Source: Deltaproteobacteria bacterium
GTDB taxonomy: Bacteria; Desulfobacterota; RBG-13-43-22
NCBI GenBank assembly: GCA_016208255.1
Contig: JACQYK010000039.1
Span: 1 to 43,585 of the forward strand
Direction: 5' to 3'
Length of the DNA: 43,585 nucleotides
The position numbers were made by a program, and so were the translations under genes. The notes below the pieces were generated by a model that was not told where the DNA came from, did no database searches, and saw nothing but the letters and a program-made list of their open reading frames with translations. The stretch's first letter is position 1. The number at the start of each line of letters is the position of its first letter. This document shows positions 8,629 through 15,819 of this stretch, piece by piece.

Positions 8629-8819
8629 CACCGCAAAGAGGCAAAGGAGGCGAAGAAGAAATTTTTTTCCCTTTCTGTTGAGAGGACAGAAAGGGGGAAG
8701 CTTTCGCTACCCTGCGGGAACCTGTTTGGCCGGAGGTCCCGCCTTGGCGGGATTCAATCCCGCCCCTCACGGGATTGAACAATACTAATTCCCTCTGCGT
8801 CCTTTGCGCCTTTGCGGTG
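8629..8819. repeat. MITE-like element with converging 9-bp tandem arms
   Basis: Left arm 8629-8658 has units CACCGCAAA, GAGGCAAAG, GAGGCGAAG. Right arm 8793-8819 is its inverted counterpart CTCTGCGTC, CTTTGCGCC, TTTGCGGTG. Inside are a 9-bp hairpin CCCTTTCTG (8669-8677 with 8687-8695) and hairpins of the TCCCGCC/GGCGGGA and CAATCCCG/CGGGATTG types. Much of the interior recurs inverted at 12226-12363. It fills the gap between the membrane protein and the ferredoxin gene. Confidence 0.75.
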
Positions 8820-8839
8820 AATAAAAATCTTTTGAAACT

Positions 8840-9586
8840 TTAAAGTGTCACTCGATTTTTTCCAGTCCGATAATCATATTGGATGACACCGGCGGGACAA
8901 CCGTCGATGCAGGTGCCGCAAAGAATGCATTCGGAATTTTCCATTTTGGCGCTCTGGACCATATTCTCCACCGGAAGACTCATGGGGCAGTTTTCGGTAC
9001 AGGTATGGCAGTGGGTGCATTTCTCCGCTTCTGCTTTGAGAAGAAGGGAAGGCCATTCAAAAACGTTTCTTATTTCCCGGCCCAGGATCATAAAAGGGGC
9101 CATCCAGCACAGGTGATGGCAGAAAGACCTTCTGCCGAAAATCAGAGCCGGCAATACGATCAATAGAAACAGGACCATCAGGTAGGCGATGAGGCCTCCC
9201 AGGTCTCCGATGGAAAGGCCATGGGTGGTCTGATAAAAAAAATCGATCCGCGAATAACCTCCGCCCCTGACGGCCAGAATGACAATGGCGCCGACCCAGG
9301 GAACCCAGATCAGCCATTTGACATAATCCCCCTTCTTGACCCTGTTATTCCTGGCGGAAAACAGGGCTTCCTGACAACCCGCCCCGGGACAAACCCATCC
9401 GCAATAACCCCGGCCCAGGACCAGGGCGCTGAGAAACATAAGCAGGAAGAGTATGAAACTGCCGTTGATTACGCCGTTTATAGCTGCTTGAATGATCAGC
9501 ACCGGCGACAGATAATAGAAGGTGGCCGGGAACAAAAAGAAGGAAACCAGAATAATCCCTTTTCTTAATTTTTGCCTGGGTTTCAT
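8840..9586 (-). CDS. NapH-like membrane 4Fe-4S ferredoxin protein
   Basis: 248 residues. About four or five membrane segments, with two cysteine pairs next to membrane helices: C62xxxC66P (YCGWVCPGAG) and C156xxxC160 (FCHHLC). A cytoplasmic-type two-cluster ferredoxin domain follows: C190xxC193xxC196xxxC200P and C220xxC223xxC226xxxC230P. This is the NapH/MauN/CcoG-like arrangement used to pass electrons across or along the membrane. There is no partner oxidoreductase next to it, so its redox partner is unknown. The adjacent minus-strand genes are unrelated. Confidence 0.82.
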   Translation of the reverse strand: MKPRQKLRKGIILVSFFLFPATFYYLSPVLIIQAAINGVINGSFILFLLMFLSALVLGRGYCGWVCPGAGCQEALFSARNNRVKKGDYVKWLIWVPWVGAIVILAVRGGGYSRIDFFYQTTHGLSIGDLGGLIAYLMVLFLLIVLPALIFGRRSFCHHLCWMAPFMILGREIRNVFEWPSLLLKAEAEKCTHCHTCTENCPMSLPVENMVQSAKMENSECILCGTCIDGCPAGVIQYDYRTGKNRVTL

Positions 9587-9666
9587 GTTATTTTCTTTAG
9601 GGTTGGCCGATTGGGGTACAATCCTCTTTCAATAGACTCGCACATCGACTGCATGAAAATTAATTA

Positions 9667-10089
9667 TCAGGGAAGGCAATGAAAAACCCGCTGCCGCTTT
9701 GGGCCGTAGCGATAGGTTAAAAAATGGTTATCAAAAGTAAAAACCTCGTTGATTCCCAACCGTTCCATCAGGACAAAAGTGGTACAATCGACAAAACTGA
9801 AGGTTTGGTCTGGGAAGGCCTGGGCAATTCGCCAGGCGGCCTCAAGATCAACCTGATCTATGGTTAGAACGGGGGTTCTCGTTTCTCTCAGTGTTTCCCA
9901 GAAGGTAACCGCCGCATATCTTCCCAGATGGGAATTAAGCAAGGTCCAGGTTTCGGCCAGGATGAGATCGGTTGTTAGCAAAGAGATTTTGGGGGCCTGA
10001 TCCAAGAAAAAACGGCCAGCCTCCTTGTGATGCCGGTCCGCAGTATCGGTGACCGCATACCAGGCCCCGGTGTCAACGAGAATGCTCAC
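9667..10089 (-). CDS. PIN-domain ribonuclease toxin (VapC family)
   Basis: 140 residues from a GTG start at 10089, which overlaps the antitoxin 3' end by 17 bases. An in-frame ATG at 10119 would add ten residues ahead of the conserved ILVDTGAW start of the fold. Acidic active-site residues are Asp6, Glu46 (ILAETWTLL), Asp101 (FVDCTTFVLM) and Asp120 (TFDNHF), the usual PIN set for Mg-dependent RNA cleavage. Overlap with a ribbon-helix-helix-like antitoxin gene supports a type II toxin-antitoxin module. The RNA target cannot be predicted. Confidence 0.88.
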   Translation of the reverse strand: MSILVDTGAWYAVTDTADRHHKEAGRFFLDQAPKISLLTTDLILAETWTLLNSHLGRYAAVTFWETLRETRTPVLTIDQVDLEAAWRIAQAFPDQTFSFVDCTTFVLMERLGINEVFTFDNHFLTYRYGPKRQRVFHCLP

Positions 10090-10333
10090 GACGAATGGCC
10101 TTTCCCAGATATTGGTCATGATTTTCCGAAATGTCTTTTTTCCCGCTCGACCCTAATCCGACAATTTTTTGATAGGCCTCTTTGGAGGCCACCGGAATCC
10201 CTTTGTCTTTGGTCAGATGATTTTTCACCAATCGCCGCATGAGTTCCGCCAGAGAGATCCTCTGGTTTCTGGCCTCCTTTTGTAAGGATTGGAGCTGTTC
10301 CGGTTCAAGATAAACCATGGTTCTGGATTTCAT
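10073..10333 (-). CDS. Ribbon-helix-helix antitoxin (VapB-like)
   Basis: 86 residues. The N-terminus has a short beta strand (RTMVYLEPEQLQSLQ) followed by helix-turn-helix pattern RISLAELMRRLVKNHL, as in CopG/Arc-type DNA-binding antitoxins. The C-terminal half is polar and probably wraps the toxin. AAGGA precedes the ATG. The gene is preceded by a promoter that contains a 32-bp near-perfect palindrome, the expected autoregulation site, and its 3' end overlaps the toxin start, giving translational coupling. Confidence 0.85.
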   Translation of the reverse strand: MKSRTMVYLEPEQLQSLQKEARNQRISLAELMRRLVKNHLTKDKGIPVASKEAYQKIVGLGSSGKKDISENHDQYLGKAIRREHSR

Positions 10334-10355
10334 AGTCTTTTTCCTTTTTTGACAT

Positions 10356-10395
10356 CATGATAGTGGCATTATAATGTCACTATCATGAAAGTCAA
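10356..10395 (-). promoter_or_regulatory. Toxin-antitoxin promoter with palindromic operator
   Basis: Palindrome at 10356-10387: arms CATGATAGTG and CATTA mirrored, with a single mismatched pair (10366/10377). On the minus strand TTGACT (10395-10390), a 16-base spacer and TATAAT (10373-10368) form a strong promoter whose spacer and -10 box lie inside the palindrome, so bound antitoxin would block polymerase. Confidence 0.82.
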
Positions 10396-10423
10396 GAAGA
10401 ACTCTTTATTAACCCTGGTTCTT

Positions 10424-11200
10424 CTAAAAAAGATCCTTTACCCGGCTGAGGACCTGATCCATCAGGGACCTATCCGCTTTTTGGATTATATCTTTGGTAA
10501 TGAAATATTTCAATCGAACGGCCTCCTGGGGGCCGAATTGCAGACCGGTCAGGAAAAAGCTCAGATCGGAAAAATATTTTCCCCTGAATTCCTGATCCCA
10601 GGGATTCATTTCGCCGGACAGGTTTTCGATCCTGTCCGAGGCGGCTGAAAGCATTTCATCGCTGATCTCCAGCGGAGGATCCGTTTCCACCTGTGAACAA
10701 TAAGGGATCTTAAAGGAAAGGACTTCTGCGGGGAGGGATATCCCCAATTTTTCCCACTGCTGCTGGAGAACACGCTTTCCCTGCCGGTTTTGATCAGCCA
10801 GGTTCTGATAAAAGACCCCGGACCAAAGCCCGTAGGCCCGGCAGCCGAAAAACCGGTCCTGGTAGATAAGGCAATCCCGGCCTTGTAAAAAAGGACAGGA
10901 AGAAATTTCCATTGCATTACCTAAAAAATATCGGACCATTTTTTGGGTGACATTGATCCGGTCTGATAATGGCCGGGACTCCAGGACACTAAGGGCCTGC
11001 AGGGCTTCCAGAAAGGTCATCTCCGGCAATAGAGAACAGCACTGTCCTTGCCGAAGGCAACGAGTAGCAGGAATCCGGTCATAGATTTTTTGAAGGTCCC
11101 GCCGCAAAGAGGCTGAGTTTTGAATCAATTTCCTTAAGTCTATTTGAAAGGGTTTATTCTTGATCATGATGCCGGTCTTACGGGGCAGACTAACTTCCAT
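10424..11200 (-). CDS. YkgJ-type cysteine cluster protein
   Basis: 258 residues from the ATG at 11200. An upstream TTG at 11287 and an ATG at 11167 are alternatives, and no start has a clear ribosome site. The conserved cysteine pattern of the CxxCxxxxC zinc/iron-chelating (YkgJ) family is visible: CLRQGQCC, then SCPFLQGRDCLIYQDRFFGCR, and a later YCSQVE. Function is unknown in the family and a metal-binding role is assumed. It is convergent with nothing, and its 3' end runs toward the toxin-antitoxin promoter. Confidence 0.75.
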   Translation of the reverse strand: MEVSLPRKTGIMIKNKPFQIDLRKLIQNSASLRRDLQKIYDRIPATRCLRQGQCCSLLPEMTFLEALQALSVLESRPLSDRINVTQKMVRYFLGNAMEISSCPFLQGRDCLIYQDRFFGCRAYGLWSGVFYQNLADQNRQGKRVLQQQWEKLGISLPAEVLSFKIPYCSQVETDPPLEISDEMLSAASDRIENLSGEMNPWDQEFRGKYFSDLSFFLTGLQFGPQEAVRLKYFITKDIIQKADRSLMDQVLSRVKDLF

Positions 11201-11414
11201 TCCCAACCGCCGATTTTTTAATAGGAACGGGTTAAGGTGAAGGGAGTAATTTTTGATATTGTAAAGAGGTAATGGCTGGAAAGTCAAGTTAATTCATTAA
11301 ATTAAAACAATTGAGGCCTAAAACTTCTCGGCTACCGGGAAGAAGAAAAATAGACTTGTGATAGGCGAATTTCAACATAATTAAATGGGCCATCCAAAAT
11401 ATCTTCACCTTGAA

Positions 11415-11441
11415 AAGGGTCAGCCGAGATCTCGGACCCTT
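11415..11441. promoter_or_regulatory. Palindrome in divergent spacer
   Basis: AAGGGT, a 3-base bulge, then the perfect 12-bp palindrome CCGAGATCTCGG, then ACCCTT. It lies between the divergent YkgJ-like gene and the 214-residue hypothetical gene, so it may be an operator or a remnant terminator. Confidence 0.45.
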
Positions 11442-11522
11442 GAATTTGACATTCCTTTTCAGAAACTGTAACTTGTCTAATCATCAAACTAATGATCTGT
11501 TCTTAGAAAGGGAGTTTGTGGT

Positions 11523-12167
11523 ATGGGTGATGAAATCAAAGAAAACAATTTCTACGAATGGGAAGGGGTTCTGAAGGAGATATTCAAAGGCCCGATCCCC
11601 GAAAGGTGGACCTGGACGGACAAAAAGGAGATGATCCGGCCCCTTTATTTCCTGGGCCGGAATCCGGAACTTAATCAGACCTATCTCCCCGATGGAGGCC
11701 GCCTTCATTTAAAAAGGGGCGAAGACTCCGCTGAACCGGATTGTCTCGATCTTCACTTTGTGGACCATCCGGTCTGTATCGTAAAACCTCAGGTCCTGAT
11801 CTTTCAATCATTCGCTAAGGCCTATGAATGGGCTTATTTTCGATTGGCGACGAAAGAACTGGAACCGAGCGGATGGTATCCGAATTTAGAGGGGATCAAG
11901 GAGGAACTGACCGAAATCTCTCCCGGAGATTATGCCGACCGAAAATACTGGGATTCAGGTTCTTATGAATATGATGAAACCGGCAGAGAAATCCCTTTGT
12001 CCAGCAGAGCCAGGGTCGTCATTCGATATTTTTCAGGTTCTTTTATAATCTTCGCCGCCGGCTCGACTTTCCATGAGATTCGATTGACTGATAATGAAAG
12101 TCCTTCGACCATAACGGAGGAAGCCCTAGACACGTTCATTAAAAGAAAAATCGATGTATCATTTTAG
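11523..12167 (+). CDS. Hypothetical protein, 214 aa
   Basis: Starts at the ATG at 11523 with AAGGGAG about eight bases upstream. Rich in Trp, Tyr and acidic residues, with no signal peptide, membrane segment or recognisable catalytic motif. Mixed alpha/beta composition, apparently cytosolic. The middle part (PVCIVKPQVLIFQSFAKAYE) looks like the conserved core. No family assigned. It is followed by a repeat element rather than a partner gene. Confidence 0.7.
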   Translation: MGDEIKENNFYEWEGVLKEIFKGPIPERWTWTDKKEMIRPLYFLGRNPELNQTYLPDGGRLHLKRGEDSAEPDCLDLHFVDHPVCIVKPQVLIFQSFAKAYEWAYFRLATKELEPSGWYPNLEGIKEELTEISPGDYADRKYWDSGSYEYDETGREIPLSSRARVVIRYFSGSFIIFAAGSTFHEIRLTDNESPSTITEEALDTFIKRKIDVSF

Positions 12168-12187
12168 TCTTTTGAAAAAGAAGTTTT

Positions 12188-12363
12188 CACCGCAAAGAAG
12201 CAAAGGGCGCCGAGAGATTTATTTTGAACAATCCCGTGAGAGGCGGGCTTGTTCAAATCCCACCAAGGCGGGACCTCCGGCCATTTAATTACTCGGTCGA
12301 CTTCGTCGACCTTAAACAAAGGTTCCCCCTCGGGAACCGGCCGGAGGGTAGCGAAGCTTCAAC
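12188..12363. repeat. Truncated relative of the 8629-8819 element, opposite orientation
   Basis: Arm CACCGCAAA, GAAGCAAAG, GGCGCCGAG (12188-12214), then segments matching the inverted interior of the first element: GAACAATCCCGTGAG, AAGGCGGGACCTCCGGCC and the reverse of its CTACCCT/AAGCTT segment. The far arm is missing. A double-hairpin cassette (12294-12339) sits where the first copy has a shorter sequence. Confidence 0.72.
12294..12339 (+). repeat. Double-hairpin cassette, copy 2
   Basis: Stem 1 GGTCGAC (12295-12301) pairs with GTCGACC (12305-12311) over loop TTC. Linker TTAAACAAA. Stem 2 GGTTCCC (12321-12327) pairs with GGGAACC (12332-12338). Confidence 0.82.
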
Positions 12364-12403
12364 ATTACCCCGTCAGGTGGGCCTTATGGAAGGAGAAGGA
12401 TAG

Positions 12404-12628
12404 ATGAAACGAAAGAAAACCCGTGACTTGGAAAAGGCCTATCCCAAAAATCAGTTCATCGCCAAATTGCGACGGCTGGCGGATACCCTGGAGACCGAAA
12501 AGAGTTTTTCCATCCAAATTGCCGGTGAACGCCTTTTTGTGCCCAAAACGGCCATCGTCAATATCGAACATGAACGGGAGGGTCAATGGGAAGAGATGGA
12601 GTTTCAGATAAAATGGAAACGGGGATAG
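12404..12628 (+). CDS. Amphi-Trp domain protein
   Basis: 74 residues with AAGGAG upstream of the ATG. Pattern FIAKLRRLADTLE - FSIQIAGERLFVP - MEFQIKWKR matches the small amphi-Trp domain: a helix followed by amphipathic beta strands with the closing WKR-type end. Family function is unknown. The proteins are small and often found alone. It is flanked on both sides by repeat elements. Confidence 0.75.
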   Translation: MKRKKTRDLEKAYPKNQFIAKLRRLADTLETEKSFSIQIAGERLFVPKTAIVNIEHEREGQWEEMEFQIKWKRG

Positions 12629-12655
12629 TTAAGGGAAAGGGGAAATTGAGAGGTT

Positions 12656-12748
12656 CGACAGGATCAACAGGATTATGAGGATTTAATATTTTACAGCCTT
12701 TCCGGAAGAAAGGCTGCAAATATCCATGGTATCCTGTAAATCCTGTCT
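12656..12748. repeat. MITE-like element with converging ACAGGAT nonamers
   Basis: Left arm units CGACAGGAT, CAACAGGAT, TATGAGGAT (12656-12682). Right arm ATCCATGGT, ATCCTGTAA, ATCCTGTCT (12722-12748) is the inverted equivalent. Centre has hairpin AGCCTTTC-loop-GAAAGGCT (12694-12714). It lies between two convergent genes. Confidence 0.75.
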
Positions 12749-12791
12749 AATAGTTTTTTATTCCAGTATCGAAAGATATTGTCGTCGGGAG

Positions 12792-13286
12792 TCAGGGCAG
12801 GGAATCCAGAATTTCATCAGCCCGATCCCGAACTTCTCCGTCCTCGGCCAGGGTTTTGAGGGTGCGGAGCCTGCTGAGAAAGGCCTGTTGTTCCCGCAGG
12901 GACCGTTCCGGATAAGAGGCCGCCATCGCCTCCATTAATTCGATGACGACTTCCGGATCTTCATAATCCAGAAAAAGAAACTGAGTCCCCCAATGTTTCG
13001 GAAGACCGTATTCATCCAGATATTGTTTGGCCAGACTTTGAAATTTTTTATTTCCTAAATTCTTCTGCAAGGTATCGACGGCCTTCTCATGGGCCGGGGT
13101 TCCCTGCTTGCCCTGAAAATGTTTATTGGCCTCTTTCAGGGCCATCTTTCGCAGCCATTCGGCTTTTTCCTTATTCTTTCCAAATGGCTTGGGATCTTCG
13201 GAGACATGCCTGCTCCGGTTTTTTTGTTTATCGATCTCACTCCAGGTTATTTCCCGGTTCCGATAATCTCTTTCTTTTTCAGGCAT
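12792..13286 (-). CDS. Conserved-looking hypothetical protein, 164 aa
   Basis: Start chosen at the ATG at 13286 because GGAG lies seven bases upstream. A further in-frame start at 13310 lacks one. The N-terminal half is very basic and polar (EKERDYRNREITWSEIDKQ), the C-terminal half helical and acidic, ending EILDSLP. No membrane segment or known motif. Not recognised. The spacer behind it holds a heptamer-armed repeat. Confidence 0.7.
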   Translation of the reverse strand: MPEKERDYRNREITWSEIDKQKNRSRHVSEDPKPFGKNKEKAEWLRKMALKEANKHFQGKQGTPAHEKAVDTLQKNLGNKKFQSLAKQYLDEYGLPKHWGTQFLFLDYEDPEVVIELMEAMAASYPERSLREQQAFLSRLRTLKTLAEDGEVRDRADEILDSLP

Positions 13287-13308
13287 ATCAAACTCCAAAA
13301 TAAGGTGC

Positions 13309-13474
13309 AAAGTTTACGATATACGGTTTAAGGTATAGGGGTATGTTTTTTGAATACGAAGGTAACAGAAGAAACAGGAGAAAGAGGTAAGGCCGCCAGT
13401 AACCAGTGAGGGACTTTGAAAAATCGGATTGTAGGTTAACCTTGAACCTTATTCCTTATACCTTATACCTTTCT
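13309..13474. repeat. Element with converging 7-bp tandem arms
   Basis: Left arm AAAGTTT, ACGATAT, ACGGTTT, AAGGTAT, AGGGGTA (13309-13343). Right arm CCTTGAA, CCTTATT, CCTTATA, CCTTATA, CCTTTCT (13440-13474), whose reverse complement resembles the left arm. The right arm touches the stop codon of the phosphofructokinase gene. Confidence 0.65.
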
Positions 13475-14829
13475 TAATTGTTTTTCAGCGAAGGCTGACC
13501 GGTGGATTCCAAAACACTCATCCACATATTCCCCCCCAGATCGACCTGTTTTCTTTTGGCCACCGCGGCCCGAATGGGGAGATGCACATACTCATTATTC
13601 CAGAAGCTGATCAGCATATTAGTTTTCCCGGCCATTCCGGCGTGGACGGCATGCTGCCCCAGGAAACCGCAAAATATCCGGTCATTGGAGTTGGCCGGCT
13701 GGCTGCGGATAATATAACTGGGATCGATGTATTTGAGGTTGATCTCCTTTTGGCTGTTGGCGAAATGCTGCTGGATCCGTTCCGCCAGATAAATCCCGAT
13801 ATCTTTCAGTCTGATGTTTCCCGAAGGATCTTTCGTTTGGGGAAGGTTGGCCAGGTATTGTTGCCCCGCCCCCTCGGCGACCACGATGACGGCATGGCCT
13901 CTTTTTTCCAGACGTTTTTCCAAAGCATTCAATAGCCCTTCGGGACCGTCCAAATCAAAATCCGATTCCGGGATCAATACGAAATTGACTTCCCGGGAGG
14001 CCAGGGCGGCACTGGCGGCGATAAAACCGGAATACCGCCCCATCAGTTTAACCATCCCGATTCCCCAGGGGGCCCCGACTGCTTCCACATGAGCGCTGCG
14101 AATCACCTTGGCGGCATCTTCCACGGCCGTTTCAAAGCCGAAGGATTTTTCCACCCAGGAAATATCGTTGTCAATGGTTTTGGGGATGCCGATGACCGAG
14201 GTGATCAGCCCCCTTTTATCGATTTCCTCGGCAATGCCCTGGGCCCCGCGCAGGGTGCCGTCCCCGCCGATGGTAAAGAGAATATTGATGTTCAGCTGTT
14301 GGAGGGCATCCACTATTTCTTCGATTTTGTATTGCCCCCGGGAAGAGGAGAGGATGGTCCCCCCCAATTCATGAATATAAGACACCCGTTCCGGGGTTAG
14401 GTCAATGACCGGATGACCGTACTCCGGGATAAAGCCCTGGTATCCATAAGGGATCCCGATAACATTGTCCACTCCGTAAATATAATGCAGTTCAAGGACA
14501 ATGGAACGAATGACATCATTTAATCCCGGGCAAAGGCCCCCGGCGGTGACAATGGCACATTTGATTTTTTTGGGGTCAAAATATATTTTCTGCCGCGGCC
14601 CGGCCTTTTCAAAGGACAGCGGACTTTCCCCTTTTTCATAACACTCCAAAAAATATTTTTGGGAATTATCCACCACCACCCGGTCGTCTTCGGTGACGAA
14701 GTTTCTACAGGGGAACCGGCCGATTTCCTCTCCTTGAAGATTGATGCATCTTACCGGGGAATTGATTTTGGGTTGGCCCAGGCTTTCAATAACGATATCT
14801 TCCTCGGTTAAAAGGGACAGATGATCCAC
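13474..14829 (-). CDS. pfkA: 6-phosphofructokinase (Trypanosoma/PPi-like clade)
   Basis: 451 residues, GTG start. Phosphorylates fructose 6-phosphate in glycolysis. Motifs: TAGGLCPGLNDVIR (95-108), GGDGT (188-192), PKTIDNDI (216-223), MGRYSGF (263-269). GGDG favours ATP as donor, while Lys217 in PKTIDND is typical of the pyrophosphate-dependent clade. The combination is known from group III ATP-dependent enzymes. The long N-terminal part (about 90 residues before the nucleotide loop) fits that clade. Last gene of purF-kdsD-pfkA: the upstream TGA is three bases before the GTG, with GGGAG spanning the junction, so translation is coupled. Confidence 0.93.
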   Translation of the reverse strand: MDHLSLLTEEDIVIESLGQPKINSPVRCINLQGEEIGRFPCRNFVTEDDRVVVDNSQKYFLECYEKGESPLSFEKAGPRQKIYFDPKKIKCAIVTAGGLCPGLNDVIRSIVLELHYIYGVDNVIGIPYGYQGFIPEYGHPVIDLTPERVSYIHELGGTILSSSRGQYKIEEIVDALQQLNINILFTIGGDGTLRGAQGIAEEIDKRGLITSVIGIPKTIDNDISWVEKSFGFETAVEDAAKVIRSAHVEAVGAPWGIGMVKLMGRYSGFIAASAALASREVNFVLIPESDFDLDGPEGLLNALEKRLEKRGHAVIVVAEGAGQQYLANLPQTKDPSGNIRLKDIGIYLAERIQQHFANSQKEINLKYIDPSYIIRSQPANSNDRIFCGFLGQHAVHAGMAGKTNMLISFWNNEYVHLPIRAAVAKRKQVDLGGNMWMSVLESTGQPSLKNN

Positions 14830-14832
14830 GGT

Positions 14833-15810
14833 TCACTCCCTGACTTTAACTTTGTATTCAACCTTCCCGAGCAGGTCATGAAGGTGCACTATTCCCAATA
14901 CCCGCTTTTCTTTGTCAACAATAGGAAGAATGGTTATCAAATACTGCTCCATCAACTGCAAGGCCTCGGAAGCCAGAACCTCGGGCGAGACCGATTTCGG
15001 ATCAGGAGTCATCACTTGCCCGGTTAGTGTTTTTTCAAAGGGCGTTTTACGCTTTAACAGTCTTCTTAAATCTCCATCGGTTAAAATCCCCACTAACTTG
15101 AGTTGATTTTCTTCAACCACCAGAGCGGTACCCAAATCTTTGGCATCCATCTCTTGAATGGCTTCGGAGAGGGATTGCAGGGGAAAAACCTTAGGAATTT
15201 TCTCCCCGGTGAGCATGACCTCGGAAACTTTGACCGACAACCGTTCCCCAAGGTTTCCTCCGGGATGAAACCTTTTAAAATCCTTATGGTTGAACTGCCG
15301 CCGCTTCATCAAGGCCACAGCCAGGGCATCGCCCATGGCCAGGGCCGCGGTGGTGCTGGTCGTCGGGGCCAGTCCCAGAGGACAGGCTTCCTTTTCCACC
15401 CCGACATCAATCACCAGATCACTTTGTCTGGCCAGGGTTGATTCCGGATTACCGACAAAGGCAATTAATTTAGCTCCAATTTGTTTGATACTGGGCAAGA
15501 TGACGTTGACATCGGTCTCCCCGCTATTGGAAACCGCCAGGACGATATCTTGGGAGGTGATCATCCCCAAATCCCCATGCATGGCCTCCCCCGCGTGCAA
15601 AAACAGGGCAGGGGTCCCGGTACTGTTCAAGGTAGCGGTGATCTTCCGGGCCACGATACCCGCCTTCCCGATCCCGGTAAGGATCACTCTTCCCTGGAGT
15701 TGATAGATGGCCTCAACGGCCTTTTCAAATTCCAAGGTTAACTTGGGGATGAGGCTCAGAATCCCCTGGGCTTCAATTTTCAGAACTTCTCTGGCGTCAT
15801 CCAATACCAT
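14833..15810 (-). CDS. kdsD: Arabinose-5-phosphate isomerase, SIS + two CBS domains
   Basis: 325 residues. Converts ribulose 5-phosphate to arabinose 5-phosphate, the first step toward Kdo for LPS. SIS domain at about 30-170 (ILTGIGKAGIVARK, STGTPALFLHAGEAMHGDLG, TSTTAALAMGDALA), followed by two CBS domains (about 205-260 and 270-325, KVSEVMLTGEKIP and VMTPDPKSVSPE). Usual length for KdsD/KpsF. Lies nine bases after purF, and its stop nearly touches the pfkA start. Together with waaA nearby it shows an LPS-bearing envelope. Confidence 0.95.
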   Translation of the reverse strand: MVLDDAREVLKIEAQGILSLIPKLTLEFEKAVEAIYQLQGRVILTGIGKAGIVARKITATLNSTGTPALFLHAGEAMHGDLGMITSQDIVLAVSNSGETDVNVILPSIKQIGAKLIAFVGNPESTLARQSDLVIDVGVEKEACPLGLAPTTSTTAALAMGDALAVALMKRRQFNHKDFKRFHPGGNLGERLSVKVSEVMLTGEKIPKVFPLQSLSEAIQEMDAKDLGTALVVEENQLKLVGILTDGDLRRLLKRKTPFEKTLTGQVMTPDPKSVSPEVLASEALQLMEQYLITILPIVDKEKRVLGIVHLHDLLGKVEYKVKVRE

Positions 15811-15819
15811 GGCCGCTCA

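Noticed and set aside
12250-12265. GTTCAAATCC, like a tRNA T-loop
   Set aside because: No acceptor, D or anticodon stems fit around it. It is part of the 12.2-kb repeat element.
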